From positions 9,920,390-9,984,389 of the forward strand of contig NW_023503409.1 in NCBI RefSeq assembly GCF_014529535.1: DNA of 64,000 nucleotides. The letters run 5' to 3'. The translations under genes and the position numbers were made by a program. Shown here piece after piece: positions 42,680 through 53,469 of the stretch; the stretch's first letter is position 1, and each line of letters starts with the position of its first letter. The stretch is from Bradysia coprophila (taxonomy: Eukaryota > Arthropoda > Insecta > Diptera > Sciaridae). The notes below the pieces were generated by a model that worked only from the letters and a program-made list of their open reading frames with translations, searched no databases and had not been told where the DNA came from.

Positions 42680-45600
42680 GAACATTCTGAACAAGGTACT
42701 ACAATAAAGTATTTTTTTGACTTTTAAGGATTTATTCAGGTCAAGTAAAAATATATTGTTCCAAAGACGTCATTAAGTCAGGTATACAAACATTATTGAC
42801 AATTGTATTTATCAATCGCATCAACTATATAACAATTATTCGAATCGAATTCGTATCACTAGCACCACGAGCACATAAAATTAGTACTTCAGAAAGCTTT
42901 CAGCAGTTAATTATTTGTTTTCCAAGAGATGGCATGGCATAACAACATTGTAAATGCGATATGCACATTTTAGTACAAAAAATACTTTTACTTTTCATTT
43001 CAAGCAAACGATCTTTTGATTCAATAAAAATAGATAATTTAGATAGGCGATGCAGTGCGGAAGAGAAATGCAATTTAACTTCTCAGGTGCTAGTATAGTA
43101 AAATGTTTGATATGAAATTAATTTTGTGGACATTACTGTACATATGCATCGTCAATCATCTGTTTATTTACTTAATTACAAACACGTTGGAAGGAGTTGA
43201 TACATTGAAATTAGCATTGGCTCTGAACAGACATATTTCTTATTCGTTATGGATGATGGTAATGTTTCGGCAGGTCAACAAAATATTATCCAGAAAGCAT
43301 CCAAACAATAATTTAAATAACTCGATTTGAATAGAGTCATTCAATTTGCTTCAGAAAGGTTAATGACTCGATTCTTTTTCCTGTTTCGTTAACTTATAAA
43401 TATTAGACACGAAGTACTCGAAGTACTAGATTTATGTGATTGCGTGTTGTTCTAAGTAAAATGTAAGAGTCAATGTTTATTAAACATGAAGTGGGTGGAA
43501 GTGATGGAATTTGTAAAAAGGAGAGCTTAAGGGATCGTTTATAAATTACGTAACGCTTTTTCAGTGCTGTCATCAATTTTAACTTTAATGCTCCTACGGA
43601 GATGCTTTAATGATTTTTTATTAAGACTATCTCGGCTGCTGATACGTAAGATGCGCCGAGAAGAATTACAATCATTAAATGCTTGTTTTAATTATTGTCC
43701 AGTTTGTTTATTAATATTGATGTTTGGTGCTGTTTATGATTGACGATTGCGTAAGAATGTTGTTGCCAGTCTTCGACATTTGTGCAAAACTTGAAATTCA
43801 TTTCAAATCAGTCAATTAATTTGTCTCCTAACCATGATTGCATCTTTTGCAAACATATAAGCAATTTTAAATACAACTGAGGTGTGTCTTGAATTTAATA
43901 TTATCGTTAAGCTTCCTTGTGCTACTTGCAACTAACTTCGGTATTACATACGGATCGGAACACACACAAAGTTGTTATTATCGATGCAAAAAAAAGTGAC
44001 AAAAAGTTTTTCTTATCGTCAAAGTGATAAGTTACCGTTTCAACCAATTATCGTATCTCAAATCATAATTATTCTACGTTCATTCAACAACAAAAAAACG
44101 AAAGAGAGACAAATACAACCGAAACCGATTAACAACATATTTATCTTATACGTGTAATTATCCGAATTAAAAGCAATTACATACGGTAAAGATATTGAAA
44201 ACATATTTACCACGGTAGATTGACGGTGTCTTTTCTGAGAAAGTTTTTCATCTCCATGTTGTTGGCTGCTTTTTTTGCTTTTTGCATCTTTCGGCCGTTT
44301 GTTTATAACGAAAATGATTGAGTGCATCAAAATGTTGGGTATTATACACAAAAAGAATTTTCGTGTTTTGAGTTATTATGCAACACTTTCGTTGTGATCA
44401 AGGAGTTTTTCTGTCTCGTACAATTTCTTTGTAAATGTACAATGTCTCACTCAACGAGTAAATAAAAAAAAATTAACCACGACTGTTCGTGCTGTAAATG
44501 TGAGACAATCATAGAAACAATTGTGGAAATAACATTTTTTGTTAATATTAATTGGTTTTAGAGAAGATAAATGCGCGGGAACTTTTTATTTAAATTATGA
44601 CTTTGAACTTATTATAATTCTCGCAAATTGTTTAATTATGCGTCGAAGTGTAAATGTCATCGTTGTGGTTTTCTTCGCTCCATGGTTAATTGACGACCAT
44701 GTACTTGGTTAGGGTGCGGTGCGACACGACGTTTCGTGGATTATTAGGAATTGCAGAAGCTGAAACGCGACCAAGCATTCGCAGTGGTTACACAAAGAGG
44801 AGAGCCCATTAAGAAAGTCGTAATAGTAACAATACACTACCTTAAGACGGTGTAGTCATAGTTATAATAATCGAATGCAGGGCCTATTTTTGGATTTTTC
44901 TTTGGAAATTTTTTCCAAAAACCGAATTTTTCCATCATTTCGAACTGTTTTGGCAACTCCTGAGCGCAGCCTTGTGTTTTAGCCGGCTCTCAATGATTTT
45001 GAATGATCTTATTAATTAATCATGCTCGACTTCATTAGATTAGATTAGATTAGATTGAGCCATTGAGCTGATTTTGAACCCTACATCCTCCATTTTACAT
45101 CTTCTAAATGTGATCTTATATAGCAAAATGTTGAAAAAAATGAAGTAATAGATTCCTCATCAATGTCCAATTTAGACCAAAAGATGTAGTAGACTCATCG
45201 ATAATAATACTGCTGATTCGATTGCAGTTAACTCAAATGGTCATTTTAATAAAGATAAATGGATGACATAGCCATTCGTTTAACGGTTCAACTCTACAAA
45301 AATCGTTGTGAGTTATAATAATGGTATTCGTACAATATCCACACTAGCAGAGTAGGTATCAAAAAATGAGAAGCGTAAATTTGATTGCAAAAACTTTTAC
45401 CGAGTCATTCCAACAAAAAAAAAAATTGAAAATAAAATAAGTTCAAAGTCAAGTACATTGCAAAACAGACATCGATTCTGTGTGTATGCACGTAATATAG
45501 CCCGTGCCGTTGATTAATTATGTCTCGAGTTAATTCGTCTTGCGATTATTTTTATTTAAAAAAGATTTTTTTTCGTCCATATACGCTTGTCGGTCACAAT

Positions 45601-47440
45601 AAATCGTGAAGGTTATTTTAATCGAATTAAATAATAAATAAATGTTGTCGACTGTAGTTTGTACTTGCGCTGCGTTAAGGGAAGAGAACCATCCATCTCA
45701 ATTTGTCGAAATGAGCAACTCTACTCCTCAAAAGACAATGGAATTAAGGGATTGAGGTTGAACATTTCGACAATTGGGAATTTCAGCAACGATGACAACG
45801 AAGGCAGTTCTAAGCAAAACAAAACATCGAAACTAGTGAAGTCAAAATAACCATTTGAATACGAAACAATTTAATTGAGCAAGTTCTCGTGATTCAAAAG
45901 TTGTGATTCCTCTGAAGTCCGTCAGAGTTTCTGTGAGAATTTTCTTTTCTCAGTTCGTCAAGAACGTCCGACAACGAATTTATGCCACCAATAATATCTT
46001 CATTTGTGAAATAATGTGATGTGCATCTAGCATACAGACTGGACTAGCTAGAAATGAAAAACGATCGCCGATCGCCGTAAATAAGAGAAAATTTCATTGC
46101 AATCTATATTCGCACACCTCGTGATCTCTTAATTATGCAACGAAAACGAGTGATTTTCAATTTCTAATTCTTGCAATAGATCACCACAACCGCCATGTAC
46201 AATATGATATCAATGCCACATATCAATAAACAAAATCTGCATATTGAGAAGATTTATTTCGCTGAATAAATATTCCATTACACAACAACCATCGCCGTAC
46301 TGTACGTAGATTGAACAAAACAGAACGATTTGTGTTAGCATTAATGCTCAACCTCTCTTTGCAATAATAACCTTCCGGTATTTAACACACTCGGTACGGT
46401 GTATCCAAATCGAAAGAGTACGGCAGACAATATCGTCACGACGTGTATATGCTTTTACATTTTAGTTTATTTTTCAGAATTATGGGCTTATGGCGGAACA
46501 GCATACAATACTTTCACCATGGAAGAAAAATGAAGCTGAGAATAGATTGTAAGCAAATCACTTGCACTTTTCACATATTTTTGTGTAAAATTCATTCAGC
46601 CATATGGCGATCTTATGTATGAATGGTGTGTATTATGCAGAAAAGTTATCTGAACGTCTGTGTTGTATATATGCAGTAATTTGAAAAGATGCCATATTAC
46701 GATATTATGGAACCGCGGAGGTTTGTTATTGTATAATTTTTGCCACAAACAAGTTGAAGTAAAAAGAGACTACGACAAGGTGAGCTTTGTTAAGAAATGT
46801 TTGTTTGGAATTCCGAAATGAAGCGGTTATTTTGGTTAGCACGTTTATCGATTGATTTATTGTTTTTGGTTTCAATTAACAGAGACTCTCATCGATGCCA
46901 TTAAAAAATTATTTAGAACGAAAATATCGATCTCCAAAACGACTAAAAATGTAAACAAAAGAAAATTGCAAATCATAAACCGTAAAGTCGTTTAATTATC
47001 GTAAAATTAATGTATCGACTGTCGTAAATAAAACGATTTTATTTAAAAAGTAAATATTGAATAACGGCCAGCCAGACGTTATGTATGCATGAAATAATAT
47101 TCGCATCATCACCATTTACTAATAACCTTCGTCAATTAGTGTTTATGCAAATATTGCAGTCTATGCTTCGGATTGATTGATTGATTGGTTCGCTGTCAAC
47201 GTTCAAAAGAGCGACAAATTGAATTTAAATGAATGTCTTTGAAATAATGAGTCTTTTACGAGTGCATTACAACACTGGGGCCTTTATGGTAAAAAGGGAT
47301 AGGCATGTTGAGAAAGTGACGGAACATTGCGGATTAAAAAGAATCCAGAGCAAAACAATGAATTATTACATTCAATCCACCGATAGTTAGTAGTGGCCAA
47401 AAATAAAATTTTAATATGAAAGAAAATCATCTCCATTTAT
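42680..47440. other. Long AT-rich region without recognisable genes
   Basis: A small open frame at 43103-43330 has a hydrophobic N-terminus but no other support. A (TTAGA)n microsatellite lies at about 45032-45056. TAATTA-rich blocks occur around 44000-47100. An exon-like segment at about 46482-46530 follows a TTTATTTTTCAG acceptor but cannot be linked to anything. Confidence 0.35.
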
Positions 47441-47751
47441 GGCCCTGAGGACGAATATGCACTGATAGAAAAGTTAACGAGCTGGACGTGTACTGTACGT
47501 AGTGGACGTGTAAATTGGCTGGCAGACAGCTTTTTTTGGATCGAACTTCGGGAACTTCGTTTAGTACACGTGCACTGCGTCAGTAAACGTCCAGTACGTT
47601 TGCTCTGGTATCCGAAATAAAATGAAATTTTGATGTACATTATTTCGTCAAATTTCGTTCTTTTTAATTTTTTTATTTTTCGTGTTTTTATTCATTTATA
47701 TCGTAACTTTTTCTTAGATAAAAATTTTCTCCATGTTTGGTGCTGGGTTTG

Positions 47752-47820
47752 AACTGGGGACCTCTTGATCTCAAAGCGGCGCTTCAACCAATGTTGCAAT
47801 TAAGACATACTACATTGATA
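47752..47820 (-). repeat. tRNA-like / SINE-head sequence
   Basis: Minus strand: A-box-like TTGCAACATTGGTTGAAGC and B box CAGTTCAAACCCAG near 47750-47763. The acceptor stem is not formed. It is probably tRNA-derived repeat DNA. Confidence 0.4.
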
Positions 47821-47824
47821 GTTG

Positions 47825-48570
47825 TATTGTGAAGCGTTGGTAGAAGTAGGTAAACGTGGAGCACGTTTGCACACAAAGTACTTATACATGCTATACGTTT
47901 ACTTACACGACACACATATGAAACTTTGAAAATATTTTTTTTTATTCTAATTAGAACTATGGTATATGACTATGACCTAATATCGAGAATCGTAATCGTA
48001 ATTCCTTCTTCTTCCTTTTGCGTAATATTTCGATATTTCAACAGTATGAGATTGGAACTCAGGGAATAAAACGTTTTGAAATTTAAATGACTGAATTTAA
48101 TATTTCTGTTTTTAAGTGAATCCTAAAATCCTGATACAGATACATTCATCTCATGTACGTAAAGGACTTGACATAGTTGCTATTAATATAAAATGCACAG
48201 TGTACGAATGTTAACGCACAACAAGTACGATCTTTTGACATCATACTTACCATGCGTATACAAACATCCTAAACGTGTGCTTTTCTCAAACGTGTTGGGC
48301 GTATGAGGTAATTTTGCGATGAAGTTACACATACCAAAATTTTACACATGTCCTACGTCGACACGTGTGAGATGTATGGCACACATATCGTACGTAAACT
48401 TACATACGACAGGTTTGCCATACATACCCGACGCATACTATGCATAACAGAAGTATATCATACATATCCGAAGTACACCGCCAAAATCTTTTTTATCAGT
48501 GTGGCTTATGTGACATTAATTTGCGTTTTACAAATGGCAGCAAATATTCGGAAAATGACAGAATTGTGTC
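47825..48570. other. Intergenic DNA with CGTA-rich motifs
   Basis: ACGTACG- and TACGT-type words are frequent around 48155-48480. No gene is seen. The open frames at 48348-48835 run into the adjacent transposon and have no domain. Confidence 0.4.
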
Positions 48571-48578
48571 GTTTAGCG

Positions 48579-49662
48579 CCAGGCCTCTCACACCTCCTTA
48601 TTTTTATAAAAACCTCCTTATTCTTCCTTATTTCATTAAAAAATCCTTATTTTTCGCAAATCTTATCATTTTTATTATTTTTAACACTCGCATAGTAGTA
48701 GACAATAGTACACTCGCTTCGGAACAACTCTCCATTCAAGTCAATTCGCTAAAGATACAGGGTGGTCAGTACCAAAATTTTTCAAATTTTTCGATAGATT
48801 TGAGCATTTATACTTCAGATGTCAACAACGGCTAATCGTAAGATAATTAATGACCGGTTTAACATATATTTTTGTGGTTTCACGCCGCCTCTCGGCTTGA
48901 GAGTCTCCAGTAAAACTGTTTGATCTAACATCTAACCCTTAACATTTGTTGAATCCAGAGGCAAAAGGCTACCAGCCGATTGCATAAATTCTGCTCCGGT
49001 CACTCTACTAGTTCTACTACTATACTGGTGGGATATTCTCCCCAGCTCGAAAGCGCCAGTAGGACTACTATTGAGAAACAAACACATCATTTAGGGCATG
49101 TTGCCCGTTCAAGCTCTGTATTTGTTCTAATTTTATTCGGTGCAACTACATCGTATTTATACCTATTTCTAGGGTATCTCGATCTGTTTTAATTCAATTG
49201 CACCCTTTGATCTTTTTCTTTTTGTAGAGTGAAAACACTCTACATTCAGGATTTAACAACATTGTCTCAGACATGCGTCCTTATTACAAACAATTCAAGG
49301 TTTTAGCCTTATTTACATTTACTTCTTTCAAATTTATAATTTTATACTTTCACCAATTTATTATTTTTTCGAAATTCAAACGGGATTTAACAAACAATAC
49401 CTTTTGCAGCGAACGAGATCAAAATCTAATCCAGCAAGTTTTTAAACTTGAGGGTGGGGTCAAGTAAGAATTCACACCGTGATTACGTTTTAAATTTCAA
49501 AAATTTTGTCGCATCGAAAACTGATTGAAAACTGCCAAACGACAGGTACGTCAAAAGAAACAGCGTTTTATTTTGAATTTTGAAGCGCACTTACAGTGAT
49601 AATTGGTGAACTAAGCTTTGCTAAGAATCTAATTCAGTCCAAATTTAGAGTGAGAGGCCTGG
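48579..49662. mobile_element. Non-autonomous DNA transposon, CCAGGCCTCTCAC termini
   Basis: A perfect 13-bp terminal inverted repeat CCAGGCCTCTCAC bounds 1084 bp. The flanks TTTAGCG (48572-48578) and TTTAGCC (49663-49669) are a near-identical 7-bp pair, suggesting a target duplication. The CTCCTTATTTTTATAAAAAC tract next to the left end resembles hAT subterminal DNA. No transposase is seen. Confidence 0.6.
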
Positions 49663-49671
49663 TTTAGCCGC

Positions 49672-49755
49672 AAGCAAGGGCGTATTGAACAGTACAGCAC
49701 AGAGTTAAAATTTGTCGTCGTGATCCTACGATCCAAACACTTCAAAGAACCTTAC
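49672..49755 (+). repeat. Dispersed repeat, partner of 53025-53110
   Basis: TATTGAACAGTACAGCACAG and GATCCTACGATCCAAACACT recur, about 88% identical by eye, at 53038-53105. Confidence 0.65.
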
Positions 49756-49759
49756 CACT

Positions 49760-50350
49760 TAAATGTCACGTTTTGGCCTAAACATTCCTAAAATCGATTT
49801 TCAACCGTGAAGCAACGCACTTCAAGCAAGAGTGCTATAAATGACAGCTGCCAAATAGATTACTAAAATGTTTGCCCGAATTTTTTACAGTGCCAAAAAT
49901 TTGCTCGAATTTGTCCTGTTTCAGTACTCTATTAAGAGATCACTCATATTTGAAGTACGTTGCGTATAGCCATGATGGCACTTTATTGGCCAAATAGAGA
50001 AAAATGTAGATCATGATAAAGCAGTTGACTGGACACGAACTGCGATAGCGAATGTTTCTGTTTCATCCTTTATTTTTAACTTTTGACTTTTATTGACGAA
50101 GACGCTTTTGGATTTATTTTGGCTTTAGACGAGGCCGCTTCCGGCTATTTTGTGATATTTTTTAATGCTTTCCGCTTTTGCTTGTTATGTACATTTGCTT
50201 TTGAAATTTTCTTTTCTTTAGTGTTCGTGATTAGCTTAGCGGTTTTCTGATCTTAATAGACCGCTGTGATTTTTGGTTTTTTATGTTTAAGGATACATTG
50301 TGATATTTTGATTTTCATATGTCGGCTAGAGAATAGTAGACATCAATAAT
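49760..50350. other. Intergenic DNA
   Basis: No gene or clear repeat structure is seen. Confidence 0.35.
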
Positions 50351-50352
50351 AT

Positions 50353-50407
50353 ATACACACTTGTCACGAAGAAGTCGAGTCTTGCCGAGACTGATAGTGA
50401 CAAGTGT
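50353..50407. repeat. Short hairpin
   Basis: TACACACTTGTCAC at the left is mirrored by GTGACAAGTGTGTA at the right. The tip is GAAGAAGTCGAGTCTTGCCG with its own inner stem (GTC/GAC). Confidence 0.7.
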
Positions 50408-50415
50408 GTATTCTA

Positions 50416-50910
50416 TTTTATCTCCTGCAAGCTGATATTTCATACATTACGCGTTTCTGCATATAAACACAAACACATACATAACCACAGCCTATATGAT
50501 TGGATAATTCACACATAACCCACCTAGGGTAAATTTACTTTCCATCTACATATTTGAAAAAAAAAAAATCGCCGAACGGCGGAACCGAACACGGGACCAG
50601 CAGCATATCAACCAAACATGCTGACCACTACGCCAACAAATCACATAACGCGATGCAATTGGTGTCGGTAGTGGTTCGTTAGTCACTTCAACATCGATCA
50701 AATAATCAGAGTAGTCGGAATGATGTGATTTGAACGAAATGTTGAGGTGGATAGTAAATGTGTGTGAGTAAGTAAATAAAGGATTCTCTGTATGATGTTT
50801 TTTTTTGTTGTGAATGCGTTTTAAAACAACATGCTTAATTAATTAATTTTAAATCCAAATTTTTGTGGTTATTTCGCTAATGTATGAAATATCAGCTTGC
50901 AGGAGATAAA
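50416..50910. mobile_element. About 495-bp element with TTTTATCTCCTGCAAGCTG termini and a tRNA-like insert
   Basis: TTTTATCTCCTGCAAGCTGA (continuing TATTTCATACATTA) is exactly mirrored at 50877-50910. Inside, on the minus strand (about 50573-50640), is a tRNA-like head with an A box GGCGTAGTGGTCAGC, a B-box-like GTGTTCGGTTCC and a T-run terminator. Confidence 0.7.
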
Positions 50911-50927
50911 ACATTGTTCTACCTTGG

Positions 50928-51036
50928 TGTATATTTCTCGAATCACTTCTTATGTACAATTGTATATACACTCGCTGGCGCTCGTTATATACAATTGTAC
51001 ATACGAAGTTATTCTCGAAATATACACCAAGGTAGA
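50928..51036. repeat. 109-bp palindromic foldback
   Basis: CCTTGGTGTATATTTCTCGAAT is mirrored by ATTCTCGAAATATACACCAAGG. The inner arms TATGTACAATTGTATATA pair across the tip CACTCGCTGGCGCTCG. Confidence 0.8.
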
Positions 51037-51147
51037 AAATGTACTATTATCACATAAGCGAAAACGAGACAACAACATAGAACTGAAGTGTTATTTTTGA
51101 ATTAAACTTCTAGGTAAGTAATTTTGACATCCGAACACCGCGCGTAT

Positions 51148-51300
51148 GTGATAATAGTATTTTATTGCTATGTGAGACAAAATCGAGAATTACTTCGTAT
51201 GTACATATTGTATATAACAAGTGAGCGAAGCGAACGCGTGTGTATACAATATGTACATAAGAAGTTATTCGAGATTTTTCTCACATAGCAATACGATATT
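51148..51300. repeat. About 150-bp palindromic foldback
   Basis: ATTGCTATGTGAGACAAAAT is mirrored by the arm ending TTCTCACATAGCAAT. The inner arms TATGTACATATTGTATA share the design of the preceding hairpin. The tip is GTGAGCGAAGCGAACGCG. Confidence 0.8.
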
Positions 51301-51446
51301 TTATCTTCCATGTGTGACTATTTCATACATTCAGCGTTTCTGTATATAAACTCGAAGCCATACAAACACCACTGAAAGGTTTGGCTTATGTGTATACAAA
51401 AGCATCATGTGTGACAATTAAACAAAATCATGGCAACAAATCGAAA

Positions 51447-51515
51447 CATCATCGTGAATCTCGGTGGCCGAATCGGCTAGAGCGCGTCAGTTTTATGCAT
51501 ATGATCGTGAGTTCT
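51447..51515 (+). repeat. tRNA-like / SINE head
   Basis: A-box-like TGGCCGAATCGGCTAGAGCG followed by B-box-like GTGAGTTCTATCCTCA. A near-identical head lies at 51990-52055. The A box resembles tRNA-Ser but no cloverleaf closes. Confidence 0.5.
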
Positions 51516-51594
51516 ATCCTCATAACAAACATTTTTTTCCATTTTTTTTTTCATTTTCTATCACAAAAAATAGTAAATAAACTGATCTCCAGTA

Positions 51595-51900
51595 TAGTAG
51601 CTAGATTTTTAATCGAAGAAATATCTGCTGGGCACCGAGGCCTTAGCCTTTTTGTCATATTGATTACACCATATTTGCAATGACACATTTCTCGGCAGAT
51701 ATTTGTCCAATCGAATAACTAATTGCGTTACCGAAATCCTGAGATAAAACACTACACAACGTAATTTTGAATAACAAGTATCCATTTAGTCAAAATTTGA
51801 TTATTTTTCGTTCTAAATAAATTATGCGAGTCACACATACACTCGCGACATTTTGTCGTGCATGTTAAATACTTATGTACTTTTTAAAATGATCAGACTA
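51595..51900 (+). repeat. Copy 1 of a roughly 300-bp direct duplication
   Basis: It contains AATATCTGCTGGGCACCGAG, ATATTTGTCCAATCGAA, then TTTAGTCAAAATTTGATTAT. All recur in order at 52310-52620. AATATCTGCTG...CAGCAGATAT/CGGCAGATAT forms an internal inverted repeat. Confidence 0.75.
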
Positions 51901-51989
51901 CCTGCGACAGAGTCACTAACACATATATGGTCATTGCTTATGTTCTACATACATGCGGGGTTTCATGACAACAAAATCAAATGTAATCA

Positions 51990-52055
51990 TGAGTCTCAAT
52001 GGCCGAATCGGCTAGAGCGTGAACTTTTTATGCATAAGATCGTGAGTTCTCTTCC
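51990..52055 (+). repeat. tRNA-like / SINE head, second copy
   Basis: TGGCCGAATCGGCTAGAGCG and GATCGTGAGTTCTCTTCCCG match the head at 51447-51515. Confidence 0.5.
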
Positions 52056-52069
52056 CGCAACAATAGTAG

Positions 52070-52251
52070 ATTATTCACCTCTGTCCACATGTTTATTTAG
52101 ACACTTGGGGAGTTATTGCATGAGCCGGAGGCGAATGGTATAACCCCAAGTGTCTAAATAAACATTTGGACCGAGGTGAATACGCTATTTTATCTACCTA
52201 GGTGAAATAATAGCACTTTTTCCCTGCTATTATTTCACCTAGGTAGATAAA
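52070..52251. repeat. Two adjacent hairpins
   Basis: Hairpin 1 (about 52075-52180) pairs GTTTATTTAGACACTTGGGG with its inverse around the tip GAGCCGGAGGCGAATGG. Hairpin 2 (52188-52251) has 27-bp perfect arms (TTTATCTACCTAGGTGAAAT continuing AATAGCA) around CTTTTTCCC. Confidence 0.85.
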
Positions 52252-52309
52252 CATTTTTTGTTTTTTTTTTTTTGTTTTTGTTTTATCAAAATAAATTGCA
52301 AAGAAAGTA

Positions 52310-52620
52310 TTATGATCTCTTTATCGTAAGTAAACTTCCAATCGAACGAATATCTGCTGCGCACTGAGACCTTACGCTTTTTTACATATTGATACACCAC
52401 GTATGCAATGGCATATTTCTCAGCAGATATTTGTCCAATTGAAAAACTAATTACGAAAGACATCCTTCGGTAAAACACAAAACAATGAAGTTTTGAATGA
52501 AGAGAATCCGTTTAGTCAAAATTTGATTATTTTTTTTCGTTCTAAACGAAAAAAAAACACATGGCGTCGACACACACACACGAAATTTTGTAGTACATGT
52601 TGCTTGCTTATGTACTTTAT
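52310..52620 (+). repeat. Copy 2 of the roughly 300-bp direct duplication
   Basis: Matches 51595-51900 over AATATCTGCTGCGCACTGAG, ATATTTGTCCAATTGAA and TTTAGTCAAAATTTGATTAT. Confidence 0.75.
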
Positions 52621-52672
52621 AAATTGAGTCCCACGCTGCAACATTAGAGTATGCATATCTGGTATATTAGAA

Positions 52673-52745
52673 GACTCGGTGGTGTAATGGTTAGCGTAGT
52701 TTGTTGATATGCAGGAGGTTCGGAGTTCGAATCTCCGTCGGGTCA
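52673..52745 (+). repeat. tRNA-like sequence with strong A and B boxes
   Basis: It has an A-box-like TGGTGTAATGGTTAGCG and a B box GAGTTCGAATCTC with a paired T stem (CGGAG/CTCCG). The acceptor ends GACTCGG and TCGGGTC can pair over 7 bp with wobbles. The anticodon stem is imperfect. A T7 run follows near 52749. This is the best tRNA candidate here, but the neighbouring SINE-like heads make a tRNA-derived repeat or pseudo-tRNA more likely. Confidence 0.5.
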
Positions 52746-53024
52746 TTGGTTTTTTTCTTCAAAATAAAAAACGGAAATAAAATTTACCCTAGAAGAGTAA
52801 TAAAATTATATCCCTAGACAACCAGAATAACGTATGGCTTAGAGTTTATATACAGAAACGAGTAATGTATGAAATAGTCACACATGGAAGATAAAAGTAT
52901 ATTCATTCATTCATTCATGCTGTCCTCTACATTTTTCTCCATTTGTCCAAAAATAAGCCATCATAACTACACGATTAAAAATCGATTTTAAGAATGTGTA
53001 GGCCGAAAACTGACTAAGTTTCTT

Positions 53025-53110
53025 TATCGCAACAAGAGCATATTGAACAGTACAGCACAAAATTACAATTTGTCATCGTGATCCTACCATCCAAACACTT
53101 CAAATTTATC
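53025..53110 (+). repeat. Dispersed repeat, partner of 49672-49755
   Basis: TATTGAACAGTACAGCACAA and GATCCTACCATCCAAACACT match the earlier copy. Confidence 0.65.
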
Positions 53111-53247
53111 GAAACAATCCAAACAATTCAAAAGTATTATTAAAATGGCAGAATTGTGTCATGGAGTCGTACCTCGACCAAAATATGGGGAAAATTTTAC
53201 GAAGGTGATTTTACAAGCGAGATAAAGCGTTTGATAATGAGCACCAC

Positions 53248-53460
53248 CACAGCACTGCTACTAGCACGAACATAGAAAATATTCGGAGGCTGATGAAATC
53301 ACAGAAGGCACTGCGTTTCTGTTATACATATAGATTACTTGTTTTCAGTGTATGAGTTTAAAACATACAATACAAAAAATACTAAGCGGTAGCTCGTATC
53401 ACTAAAACCTCCAAATTTGACACTTGTCAATTCAGTGTTCGTGCTAGTAGCAGTGCTGTG
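53248..53460. mobile_element. 213-bp MITE, CACAGCACTGCTACTAGCAC termini, 7-bp target duplication
   Basis: The terminal inverted repeats CACAGCACTGCTACTAGCAC (about 25 bp) are flanked by identical GCACCAC at 53241-53247 and 53461-53467. A second, inverted and end-degraded copy lies at 15899-16104. Confidence 0.82.
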
Positions 53461-53469
53461 GCACCACTA

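Larger units (their letters stand above)
51304..52893. mobile_element. 1.6-kb composite element with TTTTATCTTCCATGTGTGAC termini
   Basis: The terminal inverted repeat of about 53 bp (TTTTATCTTCCATGTGTGAC, then TATTTCATACATT and GTTTCTGTATATAAAC) occurs at 51304-51356 and inverted at about 52841-52893. The outer 14-15 bp of its logic parallels the element at 50416-50910. Inside are three tRNA-like heads (51447, 51990, 52673), a roughly 300-bp direct duplication and two hairpins. Confidence 0.7.

Noticed and set aside
43103-43330. 75-codon frame with hydrophobic N-terminus
   Set aside because: Could be a small membrane peptide, but no promoter, intron or conservation evidence is visible.
45032-45056. 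(TTAGA)n run as a possible telomeric repeat
   Set aside because: Only about four units, and insect telomeric repeats are TTAGG; treated as a microsatellite.
45642-45850. Overlapping open frames with somewhat protein-like composition
   Set aside because: Two different frames look equally plausible and neither has splice or start support.
48348-48835. Two overlapping 115-131-codon frames
   Set aside because: They run into a non-autonomous transposon end and show no domain.
52673-52745. Functional tRNA gene
   Set aside because: A and B boxes are good but the anticodon stem does not pair, and similar tRNA-like heads nearby point to a SINE-type repeat.
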